DNA of 64,000 nt from Lumbricus terrestris (Eukaryota > Annelida > Clitellata > Crassiclitellata > Lumbricidae), in assembly GCA_949752735.1 (NCBI GenBank), contig OX457040.1:3435225-3499224 (forward strand), written 5' to 3'. Below, in pieces: positions 20,482 through 31,104 of the stretch. Each line of letters starts with the position of its first letter. Position 1 is the first letter of the stretch. Both the position numbers and the translations under genes were made by a program. The notes beneath the pieces were generated by a model. It was not told the DNA's origin, did no database searches, and saw only the letters and a program-made list of their open reading frames with translations.

Positions 20482-23400
20482 ATCGATTGCTCAAGTTATT
20501 GGTATTCAGAGCTATATAATTTTTATATAAGAAATAAATCACATGTGTAGTCAATTTTATTGACTCTGAGACCGTCATTTACTCTATTTTCCCACACTTT
20601 TATTGTAATTATAGAAAATTGGAATAACAGGGAGCATAATATTTGATTGGATATAACAATTCTTATGTTGAAAAAGTGTCATTAATCAGTACCGCAACAA
20701 CTGAATTTAACCAGTTGGCGAATACATTGAAGAAAATACTTTTGCAAAACATGGAATTTCAGCTAATTAACCATACGAAAAAATGAGGAGGTAGAAGTCG
20801 ACAACCCTAATAGCCGCGAGATGTCGTTATCCACTGACAATGATTTACAACAATAAATCGATTGTTACATAAATATTGTGGCTATGTGTTTCTTCACTTA
20901 TGTACATGAAACAGGACTATGTCAATGCTAAACGTTTTTCTTCATCACATTTTGAGTTAAAAATCAACGCATATAAAATTTATGGAGAAGAAAACGACTG
21001 AAAATGTCGAGGGCTTTGTTCGTACGTTTGTATTGGCCTGCCTAGTAGGGAATATGGGGTTTTAACTACGGTACCTTAGGTCCGGAATATCACCAGACAA
21101 TGATTGGTGCCGTTTCAGAAAAGACCATAAAAACCGACCCGTACCCAAGCGGTCATGGTGAACACTGATGATGTGGAACTTAATCTGAGTAGAAAGCTAA
21201 GAAATCATTTTGCATTTGATGTTATTGCTGATGGAAAAATCAGATGGAACCAAATTAATTGTTTTCATTGTAAAATACATTTCGACTGAGGTCTTCAATA
21301 AAGTAAATGTCGCATCCCGTGTTAAAGGTCACATTTATCCTAGTGGCATACGGGTAGGATTCTATTGACACTGAAACGCTTTCATATTCAACAAACCCCA
21401 GGTTTCTTATGAAATATATATGTAATAAAAAGTTATCCAATTGCATGTAAAAACAAACAAACAATAATCCTAACTACCTAGTGTGGCGAGTTTTCTAAGG
21501 AATATTTTATTTGTGTATTTATCTGTCGAGTAGATAATTTTATGATACTCGATTGACTTCGATTTCTCTCCGTCGCCAATCTTCTCCTTAACTAAGAATG
21601 TTGATCAGAACGGCTGAAATGAGAAACCACATCAACCGTCTTACTAGTATCTTTCCGTTTCTGGATTGCCCGTAAGGCAAACCGTCGTATTTACCTTACA
21701 GCCCTCTTCTTGTGCAGACCCAAACGTCCGTTGATCTGCACGGGCCGAACAGTTGCTCTTTCGCAGATTTAAAATCACGAATCTACAGACCATCGCCTAA
21801 GAGTTCGTCAGACCTCACGAGCGCTTCCCTTCTCTCGATAATAAATAATAAATGTGCATCAGCGCGAATTACTCTTTCAAATTCCGTTGCACACAATGCA
21901 CGACACTTTGATCTGTCGGTAGACTCTCCGATCAAACCAATTACCTTCAGTTGCTTCCTACGAAAAACTGTTCATGACCTTAATTCGCAGAATCTATTCG
22001 AGTGGCAGTTACATAATTGCATTAAGCAAGCAAGTGACGTAATAACTAGTCATCTTACTTACGACATCACACCATCGTTAAGCAACAATAAATGATGAAT
22101 ATTACTTGCGGTGTTGGAATTTTATGTGGCGTCGATCGCTTCGTCTCTGTTAAATTACTGTCATAATTATGTCGCTATACAACCGTGGCCTTGTAAGTTT
22201 ACGTTAAATACATCGTGGGATAAAACACCTTTAATAGGTGTCACAGTTAATTTACAATAAGGATCAATAGTTGCACGTTTTACGATACAGATTTAGGACA
22301 CAAGGGGCTGCGTACTTCAACGATTAGTTCATAGGTAAATCGACAAATTTTGCAATTCGTCTCAGTTAAATTACAGTCAGATGTCGCTATACAACCGTGG
22401 CCTTGTTACTGGCTTACGTTAAATACATCGTGGGATAAAACACCTTTAATAGGTGTCGCAGTTAATCTACAATAACAATCAATAGCGTAAGTCTTACAAG
22501 ATGCACTGAGGAAACAGAGGTTGTGCACTTAACGATCAGTTAATCGGTAAATCGATATGAATAAAATTATGACCAAATTAATATTGTAATTTGCAAACTT
22601 TTCTCCTGTTCAGTCAATATACAATTTATTTTCCAAAGTCATGCCATTATTATTTTAAAAGTTGTTTTTTATGATGGCGCGCGAGAACAAGCAGCGTAAT
22701 AAACAATGATAATGCGAAACTTTTGAATATGAGACTAAGAAATCATTTTGCATAATTATGATGTAAATGCTGACGTGAAATTCGGATAATGTAAGATTCA
22801 TTTACTTCAGTGCAATAAACAAACAGTTATCCTAGGTTTTCTGTACAAGGTACGCGCCAAATAACTCGAAACTCGTCGCTTTTCGCTGTCTATTTATTGT
22901 GCTAGAATATTAATATGCATTGTACATTGATTAAGAGATAAAAAAATACACTTGATTTACATAATCTATTTGAGTGCCAGTCTCAAGAGTGCGTTAGGCA
23001 GGATGGTGACGCCATTTTTGGCCTTTTTATGTCGTCACCATTTTTGGCCTTTTTATGTTAGCCAAAAATTCTGTGCTGTAGTGTAAGGAGATGAAGAAGA
23101 TCATGAAGCATTAGAGGCTTTACTTCTTTTGCATCGAATTTCGATGGCGAGTGGCAAGTCCTCTCCGTCGCAGTCTCGTCCTACCACCGACAACGTAGGT
23201 CAATGTACTCATTCTAACTGAGTTGTCGAGGTGGCGAAGTCGAAGCAGCAAACCTAAAACCACATTGGAGCATACCTACACCATGCGATTTTGAAATTTC
23301 AATTTTTTTATTGACTTACTAATTATAAAAAAATTTCAGCCATTTGACTGTAACACTTTTGTTAACTTGTTGAGCTCTTAATGCAGCCACATAATTATCG

Positions 23401-23535
23401 AGTCTAGGAATGTTATAATGCAATGATACTTCTTAACAAAGGTGTTTAAGTTGTGCATTTAACTGCACAGAAAATTTCCTACGCTCAGTGACATCTTGCA
23501 GCTAATTGACAGTTGATGTCGAAAAAATTTGCGAG
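20482..23535. other. Gene-free stretch of dispersed repeats
   Basis: No supported gene. A reading frame of 127 codons at 21712-22095 has no recognised domain. The region contains a 212-bp tandem duplication (separate entry) and a duplicated GCCATTTTTGGCCTTTTTAT block (about 23011 and 23038). A minus-strand core sits at about 23413-23448. Confidence 0.45.
22130..22556 (+). repeat. Tandem duplication (period 212 bp) of the dispersed module
   Basis: Two copies share ATGTCGCTATACAACCGTGG, CGTTAAATACATCGTGGGAT, AAAACACCTTTAATAGGTGT and GGTAAATCGA, offset by 212 bases (GTCGCTATAC at 22171 and 22383). In this pair the core forms a small palindrome, ACACCTTTAATAGGTGT. Confidence 0.85.
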
Positions 23536-23649
23536 AATTTCAGAGACCAAAGTAAAAATCCTGTGGTAGTCAGGAAGAGGAGGAGGGAATAGGAGAGGAA
23601 GAAAAAAAGGAACAGGAGGAGGTGGAAGAGGTGGAGGTCGTGAAGAAGA

Positions 23650-23721
23650 AAAGTACGAGAAGGAATAATGATGATGTTAATGCTAATGCTAATGTTAAGG
23701 ATGATGATGATGATGATGATT

Positions 23722-23755
<34 letters not shown>

Positions 23756-23757
23756 GA
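23650..23757. repeat. (GAT)n microsatellite
   Basis: An interrupted GAT run follows a purine-rich tract (about 23560-23650). Reading frames through it on the minus strand (poly-Ile) are artefacts. Confidence 0.95.
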
Positions 23758-23860
23758 TAGAGGAGAAGGAGTAGTAATATAAATAGTAAATCAGTTGAGA
23801 GGCATCCAATTCTCAGCATCTCCATGTTCTCAGGATTGGTATATGAGTACCTGAGCTCAC

Positions 23861-25062
23861 CCTATTGGCTCTCTGTGATGTCTCTTCAGCCTTTGATATG
23901 GTTGATCACGATATCCTTCTCAAGCGTCTTGAGACATCCTATGGTGTTAAGGGCCTCCCATTATCTTGGTTTCAGTCGTACCTTTCTGAAAGAACCCAAA
24001 TGATTATATCTGGTGACTCTCGAACCCAAAGGGCTCATGTTAATCTGGGTGTTCCTCGAGGTTCGGTTCTTAGGCATCTCCTACTTATTCTTTACGCGGC
24101 TGACATCTCTTCTCTTTTTCCGATCCGTAGTGCTGCTGGACTTCTCTTTGCTGATGATGTCCAGGCATTTGTCCATGGTCCCCCTCTTCCCAGCTGCTTC
24201 TAGTTGGGCTTATTGAATCTCTCACTAATCATCTCCACTCATGGATGTCTTCTAATCGCCTTTCGCTTAATACTTCAAAGACTCAATTTATCTGGTTCTC
24301 AGCAGCTCCATAAGCTTGATCTTATTCTTCTCTATGAAAATTCCCATTGTTTTCCTTCTCTTCAAGTGTGCGTGATCTGGGTGTAGTACTTGATAGCTCT
24401 CTTACCTTTACCGAGCATATTTCCAATCTGACACGCTCGTCATATTTTCATTTAAGACGTCTCAGAGTCATTCGTCGCTCTGTCCCCTCCTCCATCCTCA
24501 CTACCTTAGTTCATGCTTTTATATGTTCGCGAATTGACTACTGCAATTCTCTTCTCATTGGTCTTCCTAAAGTTCGTCTTTCGCCGATTCAGTCAGTTCT
24601 CAACTCAGCTGCTAGATTGATTGCCCGCCTTCCCAAGTACTCTCACATTTCTGCCTTTATGTTTGATGAACTTCATTGGCTTCCTCTACGTGCTCGCACA
24701 CAGTTCAAGATCCTCACTCTGATCCTATAGTCTCAACGGGGTCTTGCCCCAAAACATCTGACTAATACTTTACTTCGTCCTCACTCAGCTTCCTCCCATC
24801 GTCCACTTCGTTCATCCAACAGACTTGACCTATTGGTTCCTCGGCCTAAAACTGCTATGGCTCAGTCTCGATCTTTTGTCTCTATTGGTCCTTCTCTCTG
24901 GAATGCTCTTTCTCCTTCTGTTCGCTCTACACTTCTTTCTGTCAGTCTCTCCTCTGCTCTGTCTCTTCTCAAAACCTGCTTCTTCTCGCGGGGCTTGCGC
25001 ACTGGGAGTGCCTCTGAACGGTTCACCCTACTAGAGGCGCTTTATAAATGTTTAAATACAAT
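23861..25062 (+). pseudogene. L2-like LINE reverse transcriptase to 3' end
   Basis: This is the longest RT in the window. The first open stretch (23865-24203) holds motif A (CDVSSAFDMVDHD), LPLSWFQSYLSERTQM, GVPRGSVLRHLL and the catalytic FADD (residues 95-98 of that stretch). After frameshifts come SFVRDLGVVLDSSLTFTEH, LRRLRVIRRSVPSS, SRIDYCNSLLIGLPKVR, FDELHWLPLRARTQFKIL, a stop, and SFVSIGPSLWNALSPSVRST. The 3' end has SGSASER-like coding, an AGAGGCGCTTTATAAAT tail and a short A-rich end. The endonuclease and 5' UTR are missing. Frameshifts near 24200 and 24310-24350 and an internal stop at 24728 mean it is inactive. Clade L2 is inferred from motif style. Confidence 0.88.
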
Positions 25063-25500
25063 ACGAGTAGGCTGGCGGCCCAAGATACTCAACGCTGTTA
25101 TGATTCTACCAACTGCTCGAATAAGACACCTTTAATATGTATCGCTCTTTTACACTAATACACGGGAAAATCAAAACGACGCACTGCATACTGCATAAAA
25201 CCCCAAATAAATTTATTCAATTTAGTTAGTTTAAACAAGACTTCAAGCTGGTGAAATGCAAACTGTTAGGGCTAGGCCTACATAGTACATAATACCTAAG
25301 TTTATAAAGGTTGTACGTGCATGTTCAGTTCAGTTCACAGTCAACAATGATAAATACTGGGTTTGAATTAATATTATATTGACTTGAGTTTGTTGTAAGA
25401 TTTTCCAGGCTATGTTACATGTTTTTAAAATGGCACTCTAGATAAAAAGTTGCAAGTTGCGTGTTACCGGATATGTAGACTATAAAGTAAGGAGCGCCTC
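25063..25500. other. Gene-free stretch
   Basis: A dispersed core (ACACCTTTAATATGTA, about 25128) is followed by A+T-rich unique sequence. Nothing else is seen. Confidence 0.4.
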
Positions 25501-26280
25501 GAGCAAATGTTAGCTAGTCGAATTTTTCGACTTTTTGCTCGACTTTCTAATTTTTTTAACCTCGAAATGTCATTTTTAACCTTAAAAGTCTGAAAATTGG
25601 CTTCGAGGAAAAAAACCTAGATTCTGACAAAAAAACCTTAAAAATCTAGACAAGGCAGAAAAACCTAGATCTTGGTGGAAAAAACCATGAAAGGTTCTGT
25701 CAGTTTATGTAAAAATTCTCCCATGTTCCGCGCTTATGTAGCATCGGTTCAAATCGTATGAAAGGTGTATAAAAAGAAGGTATTGTCGAATCAACGGTAG
25801 ATCGGTAACGTGAAAATTTACGCTGTTTGTCAAAAAGGCGCGGTAATACATCGGGTATATTCGTTGCCCGAAGGGTTGCAGGTTTGAATCCACCTCAAGT
25901 AGTCGCGTAGGAACCCTATAGGCAAGTCCTTCACTCGCAATTGCTCAGCGCTTCGGCGTGAAACTCCGATGCAGTGTCCGCTCTGTAGTCGGGAGCGCCT
26001 CTGAGTAGAGAGCTTGAAGGGGCGCTATAACTAGTACAAATACAAACATACAAACATATATACGGTAAATCAGTCGTCGATATTGAGATTGTTTTGAACA
26101 ATGGAAACTGCGTGTTGAATTGAAAATATAATTAAACACCATTTTTAGCATATCACCCAATGCTATAATAACCAGTACTTGCATATTTACTGTAATTGCG
26201 TAGACGAATCTTGCCATCCACAGCAATAATGAAGGGGATTTCATGAAAGATTAATCTAATATATATTTTCGTAAGTCTGG
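25500..26280 (+). repeat. Duplicated block including SINE copy 2
   Basis: 25500-25835 matches 27500-27780 plus 28167-28219 (TTTTTGCTCGACTTTC, CCTCGAAATGT, CTGAAAATTGGCTT, CATGTTCCGCGCTTATGTAG). The SINE and downstream part match arm A and arm B of the segmental duplication. The third copy lacks the L2 tail found at 27785-28165, so that insertion is younger than the duplication. Confidence 0.82.
25835..26046 (+). mobile_element. tRNA-derived SINE with L2-type tail (copy 2)
   Basis: Head AAGGCGCGGTAATACATCGG, B box GGTTTGAATCC (25881-25891, one base off consensus), body with GCAAGTCCTTCACTCGCAAT, tail GGGAGCGCCTCTGAGTAG and GAAGGGGCGCTATAACTAG. Confidence 0.82.
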
Positions 26281-26402
26281 TGGGAGGGTGGGATGGAGGG
26301 AGCGTGTGAGGGAGGGAGGGTTAGAGAGTGGGAGGGATGGAAGGAGTGTGGGAGGGATCGTGGGATGGAGGGAGGGACGGACGGATCCATCCATCCATCA
26401 TT
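26275..26402 (+). repeat. G-rich (GGGA)n-like tract ending in GGATCCATCC
   Basis: Runs of GGG every 4-8 bases for about 110 bp, then GGACGGACGGATCCATCC. The tract could fold as a G-quadruplex on the plus strand. A related tract at 28681-28766 occupies the same place in arm B. Confidence 0.8.
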
Positions 26403-26650
26403 TACAAGATGTCGCTAACTTATACAAGTGGCGTTTAGGCTAAGTATGGTCGAGAGTAGCTGTACTGACAGCCACAAGATGTCGCTAAATGATGGTTATA
26501 TGGATCATTTGACATGTAGAAATAAAATGTAGCGTCGAAGTCGTCGATTTTGTGTACGTGAGATGTCATTAAACTGAAAAGACTGCACGCTAAGTTTGAA
26601 GTGTAATACAACACCTTCAATAACATGAACTATTATGTTATAATATGAGT
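26400..26650 (+). repeat. Dispersed module copy with three boxes
   Basis: CAAGATGTCGCTAACTT, CCACAAGATGTCGCTAAATG and GTGAGATGTCATTAAAC are followed by ACAACACCTTCAATAAC and TTATGTTATAAT. The order is the same as at 20060-20335. Confidence 0.75.
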
Positions 26651-27500
26651 CTTTGAGTGAAAAAACTATGCAATCATTTCTAAATAGAAAAATATTTATA
26701 ATTGTGTAGAAAATTCCCGATGAAGATGATTCTATTGCAATGGACGGATTTTTTTTCTCTCAAACGAAGCAGTAACTAAATCAGTGATGACACTTTAAAA
26801 ATAGTTTATCAAACTTTACGTTATGTTTACCTTACAGAGCGATTATTATCTGTTAATCGTGATTGTATTCAGAAGATCTGAACCTGCTCTATTGTAAATG
26901 ATTTATTTCGAATTTGACGGCATTCCTTTTGACAACATTGTCGCTAAACTCTCGAAATGATAAGGCTGATTTGTGCCACTGGCATCTTAAAAGTAGGCAC
27001 TAAGACCAAAATGACTTGAGACAAATCATCTGCAGTCAGGACAATAGACGTTTACACAGCTATTGCTCTATTTATAATTTCAATGACAATCAGAATGCGA
27101 TTAAGATTTACGACTACAGCACTGCATGAAAACCGAGGTATACGTTTGCTTTGATAAAAGATTGAAATGAGAGTGGCAGCGGTACTATCTTCGCTACATA
27201 ACGCACAGAATGGGGTTTTCTCTGAAACATCACATAACATACCGTAGTTTCGCAATTCCATAGCCAATGCTAATACATCACAGACTGCAAAAGTGAGAAC
27301 AGCGACAGATGTTTACGCAGGGATGCCACTCAGAATTTTTAAAATGGTCAGCCCCGGCCAAAAAAGGCTAGAAAAAGCTAGATCAAGAATTTTATGAATT
27401 TTTCATGGATTTTTGAGACTTGAATTTTGTGACGACCTTTTTGAAAAATCTTTTTAAATACATAATTTTCGTTTTTTATTTTTCATAATTGCTGATGCGA
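26651..27500. other. Gene-free stretch
   Basis: It contains a TTGTCGCTAAACTCTCG box (about 26939) with a GCCACTGGCATC block downstream, and otherwise unclassified A+T-rich sequence. Confidence 0.4.
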
Positions 27501-27784
27501 TGATTTTTTGGTCTTTTGATCGAAAATCTTTAAGCTTGCGACTTTTGCTCGTCTTTCGTATATTTTTAAACCTCGAAATGTAATTTTTTACCTTAAAAGT
27601 CTGAAAATTGGCTTTGAGAAAAAACTAGATTTTGAAAAAAACCTAAAAACCCTATACAAGGCCGAGATACCTGGATCTTGGTGGAAAAAGCCCTGAAGAA
27701 ACCCTGTCATTTTATGTGAAAATTTTCCCATGTTCCACGCTTATGTAGCATCGGCTCAAATCTTATGAAAGGTGTATAAAAGGA

Positions 27785-28165
27785 ACGTTCATTCATTCAT
27801 TCATTCAAGAATTTATATAGCGCTTCTTCAAGGCGACTACTCAGAAGCGCTCCCGACTCTAGCACGGCAAAAAAGGACAGTTTTGAGTTTAGTAAAAAAT
27901 GTTCCAGTAATAACCCCAGCAAGTAGACGTAGTTCCTGTGGAAGCTCATTCCACACAACTGGGCCGATCACAGAAAAGGCTCTATGCTGCATCGTTGCAG
28001 TTCGTGCAAAAGGGACCAATAGCAATCCCTTCTGTGCAGAGCGGAGGGGGCGGTGGTCTAGGATACTAGTGGAGCAACAAAGCTCTTGCAAGTACTGTGG
28101 GGCGATTCCAAGCTGGCATTGCCTAACTAGGGCAGCGATCCTAAATTCAATGCGCTGCCGAGTAG
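27785..28165 (-). pseudogene. L2-like LINE, C-terminal fragment with 3' tail
   Basis: The minus strand reads RIEFRIAALVRQCQLGIAPQ, YLQELCCSTSILDHRPLRSA, LLVPFARTATMQHRAFSVIG and PVVWNELPQELRLL, then the L2-type tail and a (GAAT)n end (27785-27806 on the plus strand as ATTC). The matching block at 25.76 kb has no insert here, so the boundaries are firm to a few bases. Confidence 0.88.
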
Positions 28166-28218
28166 TATTGCCGAATCATCCGTAGGTTGGTAACGTGCAA
28201 GTTTACGCTGTTTCTAAA

Positions 28219-28442
28219 AAGGCGCGGTAATGCAGCGGGTAAAATTTGTTGTCTGGCAGCCGAGGGGTTGCAGGTTCGAATCCACTTCATGTCGTCGCGT
28301 AGGGACCTTGGGCAAGTCCTTCACTCGCAATTGCTCAGCGCTTCGACGTGAAACTCCGATGCAGTGTCCGCTCTGTAGTCGGGAGCGCCTCTGAGTGGAG
28401 AGCTTGAAGGGGCGCTATAACTAGTACAAATACAAACATGCA
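28219..28442 (+). mobile_element. tRNA-derived SINE with L2-type tail (copy 3)
   Basis: Head AAAGGCGCGGTAATGCAGCG, perfect B box GGTTCGAATCC at 28273-28283, then GGGACCTTGGGCAAGTCCTT, tail GGGAGCGCCTCTGAGTGG and AAGGGGCGCTATAACTAG. It starts segmental duplication arm B. Confidence 0.85.
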
Positions 28443-28895
28443 CATATACAAACATATATATGGTAAATCAATCGTCGATATTGAGATTGCCTTGAACAAT
28501 GAAAACTGCGTGTTGAATTGAAAATATAAATAAACACCATTTTTATCATACCACCCAATGCTATAATAACCAGCACTTACATATTCTGTAATTGTCTCGA
28601 CGAGTCTTACCATCCACACTCCACAGCAATAATGAAGGGTATTTAACGAAAGATTAATTTAATATATATTTTCGTAAGTCTGGTGGGAGGGTGTAATGGA
28701 ATGAGGGAGCGTGTGAGGGTGGGAGGGTGGGATCGTGGGATGGAGAGAGGGACGGAGGGAGGGATTGTATTATCCACTTGTAGCAGAGATTTGTTTATAT
28801 ATCTAACTAGACAAATTTGTAATTGGGCCAATTCATTTGGTTGGACACTAGGCAACAGCTGTCTAAGCTCGACCTGAGGTTCTCAATTTCCATCT

Positions 28896-29600
28896 ATGAC
28901 TTTTTCTTCGGTGGTGCGTGACCTTGGGATGCTCCTGGACTCTGAACTCACACTTGCATATTATATGCATCAGGTTTGCCGCAGCTGCTACTACCAACTG
29001 CGGAAGCTCAGGGTCATTGCTCGCTCTCTTACTTCTAAAGCTGCAGCTTCTCTTGTCCATGCGTTTGTGCTGAGTCGCCTCAACTATACTGCGCCTCCAT
29101 CTTTGCTGGTCTCCCGTGGGTTCGGTTTGATAGGTTGGAGAGGGTCCACCGTGCTGTCGCACGACTTATTGGGGGTTCACCAAGTACGACCGTGTATCCC
29201 TATCTATGCGTGAGGTCTTGCACTGGCTTCCTTTTCCGAAGCGCGTCTCATTTAGGATTGCATCTTTGGTGTGACGATGCTTATCAGGCTGGGCACCCTC
29301 TCATCTGTGTGAGCTTTGCCTCCCTCTTTTCATTTGCATAGGCCGCCGCTCACTGCGCTATTCTGTCCATGGCGACCTAATGCTTCCCTTCACTCGCTCT
29401 GCAACAATGCAGAGGCGTTCGTTCTCTGTGGTTGGTCCAACAACCTGGAATAGACTTCCCTTGACTATGCGACATCTCCCAAGCTGTTCTCAATTTCACA
29501 AGCTGTTGAAGACTGTTTTCACGCTTGATCTCGGCCGGGAGCGCCTCTGAGTAGGTACCTTGAAGGGCGTTATATAAAATATGATTCATTGATGGATTGA
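28896..29600 (+). pseudogene. L2-like LINE, C-terminal fragment with 3' tail
   Basis: This is the duplicate of the 10.15-kb copy: SSVVRDLGMLLDSELTLAYY, LRKLRVIARSLTSKAAASLV, HAFVLSRLNY, ERVHRAVARLIGG, then a tail GGGAGCGCCTCTGAGTAG with an ATGATTCATTGATGGATTGA end. Frameshifts near 29090 and 29190 break it. Confidence 0.85.
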
Positions 29601-30184
29601 CTAATTTACTCGCACAATGTCCTATGTGCTGTAATTGCATCAACACTCTTTTGTAAAGGTATGTGACTCATTATACAGGTAGTGTCAGTTGAACTTCTTT
29701 TTGATTTCTATAGGAAAGAAGATTACTTTGATGATGTCTTTCGGGTTCTATAAGTTTCTTTTTTTATTGCATCGTACATTTTCTGCATTGTTGCCAACGG
29801 TATTTGAAATCATGAGACGACTTAACCTTTGCAATAGGAAAACTACAAAATTGAAATTTACCTTTAAAGACGTCGTGAAACAATGCAGAGCGGTATGTTA
29901 ACTCAATAGTGTAATTAAACACCTCTACTAATTTGTACTGTGATTATATATTAACGATCAGTTACGACATTCAACACAGTACTAAATATCTACCACTGTA
30001 CGAAGCAGACAAGTTAGGGTAAAAACTTAAAAAGTCATTGGACAAAGCGTATTACATTTAAAAGCAACATAATTTTTTTTAACGGGCGTCGCTATAATAG
30101 GCAACAGTTATGACATTTATGAGAAAATTCATCTGAATGACAGAAAGGAATACAATGTACGGTAACATATTTTATTAATCTAAA

Positions 30185-30257
30185 TTACTTATTGTTAATT
30201 AATTAATTAATTAATTAATTAATTCATTCATTCATTCATTCATTCATTCATTCATTC
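30185..30257. repeat. (ATTA)n/(ATTC)n microsatellite
   Basis: About ten ATTA units followed by nine ATTC units, adjoining the minus-strand L2 tail to the right. Confidence 0.95.
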
Positions 30258-30810
30258 AGAGCATTTATACAGACCCTCTTAAAGTAACTGCTCAGAGGCG
30301 CTCCCAGCCCAGCCACGAACAAAAAAGACTTGAGAGTTGTAGAACCCAGCCGGATGGACCTAAAAAGTAGAGAGCAAAGCGTAAACCGGAGGTCTTCCAG
30401 TCAGTATCGAGACCCACGGCGCTGCTGAATAGCCAAGCAAGCCAGCGGGACCAACCAGAGGCTCACCCTTAGCCGAAGTGAAAGAGAGCGGGAGACCACC
30501 CGGAGCTGACGAAGCTGATAATAAGCACTCCGCGTATTCAAGTTCGGATGCTGGGACAGAATGAGTTCAGAATCGTGGGTAAGTCCCAGATCACGAACTG
30601 TGAGGGAAAAGGAGATACGAGGAAAGAGCAGAGCATGTGAGAAAGGTCAACACCCTGGTGTTGCTTACGGCCACCCAATCAAATAAACTGTGTTTTGGAG
30701 GGATTTTAAGAGTAGCTGATTGGAAGCCATCCAGAGAGAGAGAACATCCATTTTCCTACACATCTGGCTGACAGCGGCCACCGCATCAGCCGAATAGGTA
30801 TGGATGTAGG
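30258..30810 (-). pseudogene. L2-like LINE fragment with 3' tail, cut by the 30.8-kb element
   Basis: The minus strand reads YSADAVAAVSQMCRKMDVLS, LWMASNQLLLKSLQNTVYLI (the region just after the YADD box in L2 proteins), then LILSQHPNLNTRSAYYQLRQ, LRVVSRSLSL and a degraded end, followed by the GGGAGCGCCTCTGAGCAG tail. The reading stops at 30810, where the large inverted-repeat element begins. The expected upstream YADD sequence is not found beyond 34980, so a rearrangement occurred. Confidence 0.78.
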
Positions 30811-31104
30811 CAGGGGCGGATCCAGGGGGGGGGCCAATCCGGCCATGGCCCCCCCCATTTCAAATCACCATGGGACGTGGCCCCCCCATCCATGGTGGCC
30901 AAAAAAAATTCAGGGTGTCAGTCATGCACAGGAGAATTAATGTATAAATGTAATTAAAACCTATAATAAAAATACTGTGTAAATGTAATTAAAATCCAAT
31001 CTAAGTCTCTCACGCAATTGTCTTTATATAAAGCATCGAAATGAAACAATCTTTCAACAGTATCCAACTATGATTTATGGCATGGAATGTATGTTATTCG
31101 CGAA

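Larger units (their letters stand above)
28219..30250 (+). repeat. Segmental duplication, arm B (uninterrupted)
   Basis: Colinear with 9505-11300 plus 19513-19920. It contains a SINE, a G-rich tract, an L2 C-terminal pseudogene and a dispersed module, and ends in (ATTA)n/(ATTC)n at about 30185-30257. It lacks both the 56-bp insert and the MULE insertion of arm A. Confidence 0.85.

Noticed and set aside
21712..22095. 127-codon open frame as a possible exon
   Set aside because: No recognised domain, no convincing splice partners, and the surrounding sequence is repeat-rich. It may be a chance frame.
28273..28283. B box as evidence of a tRNA gene
   Set aside because: It sits in a SINE that ends in a LINE-type tail, and there is no tRNA fold around it.
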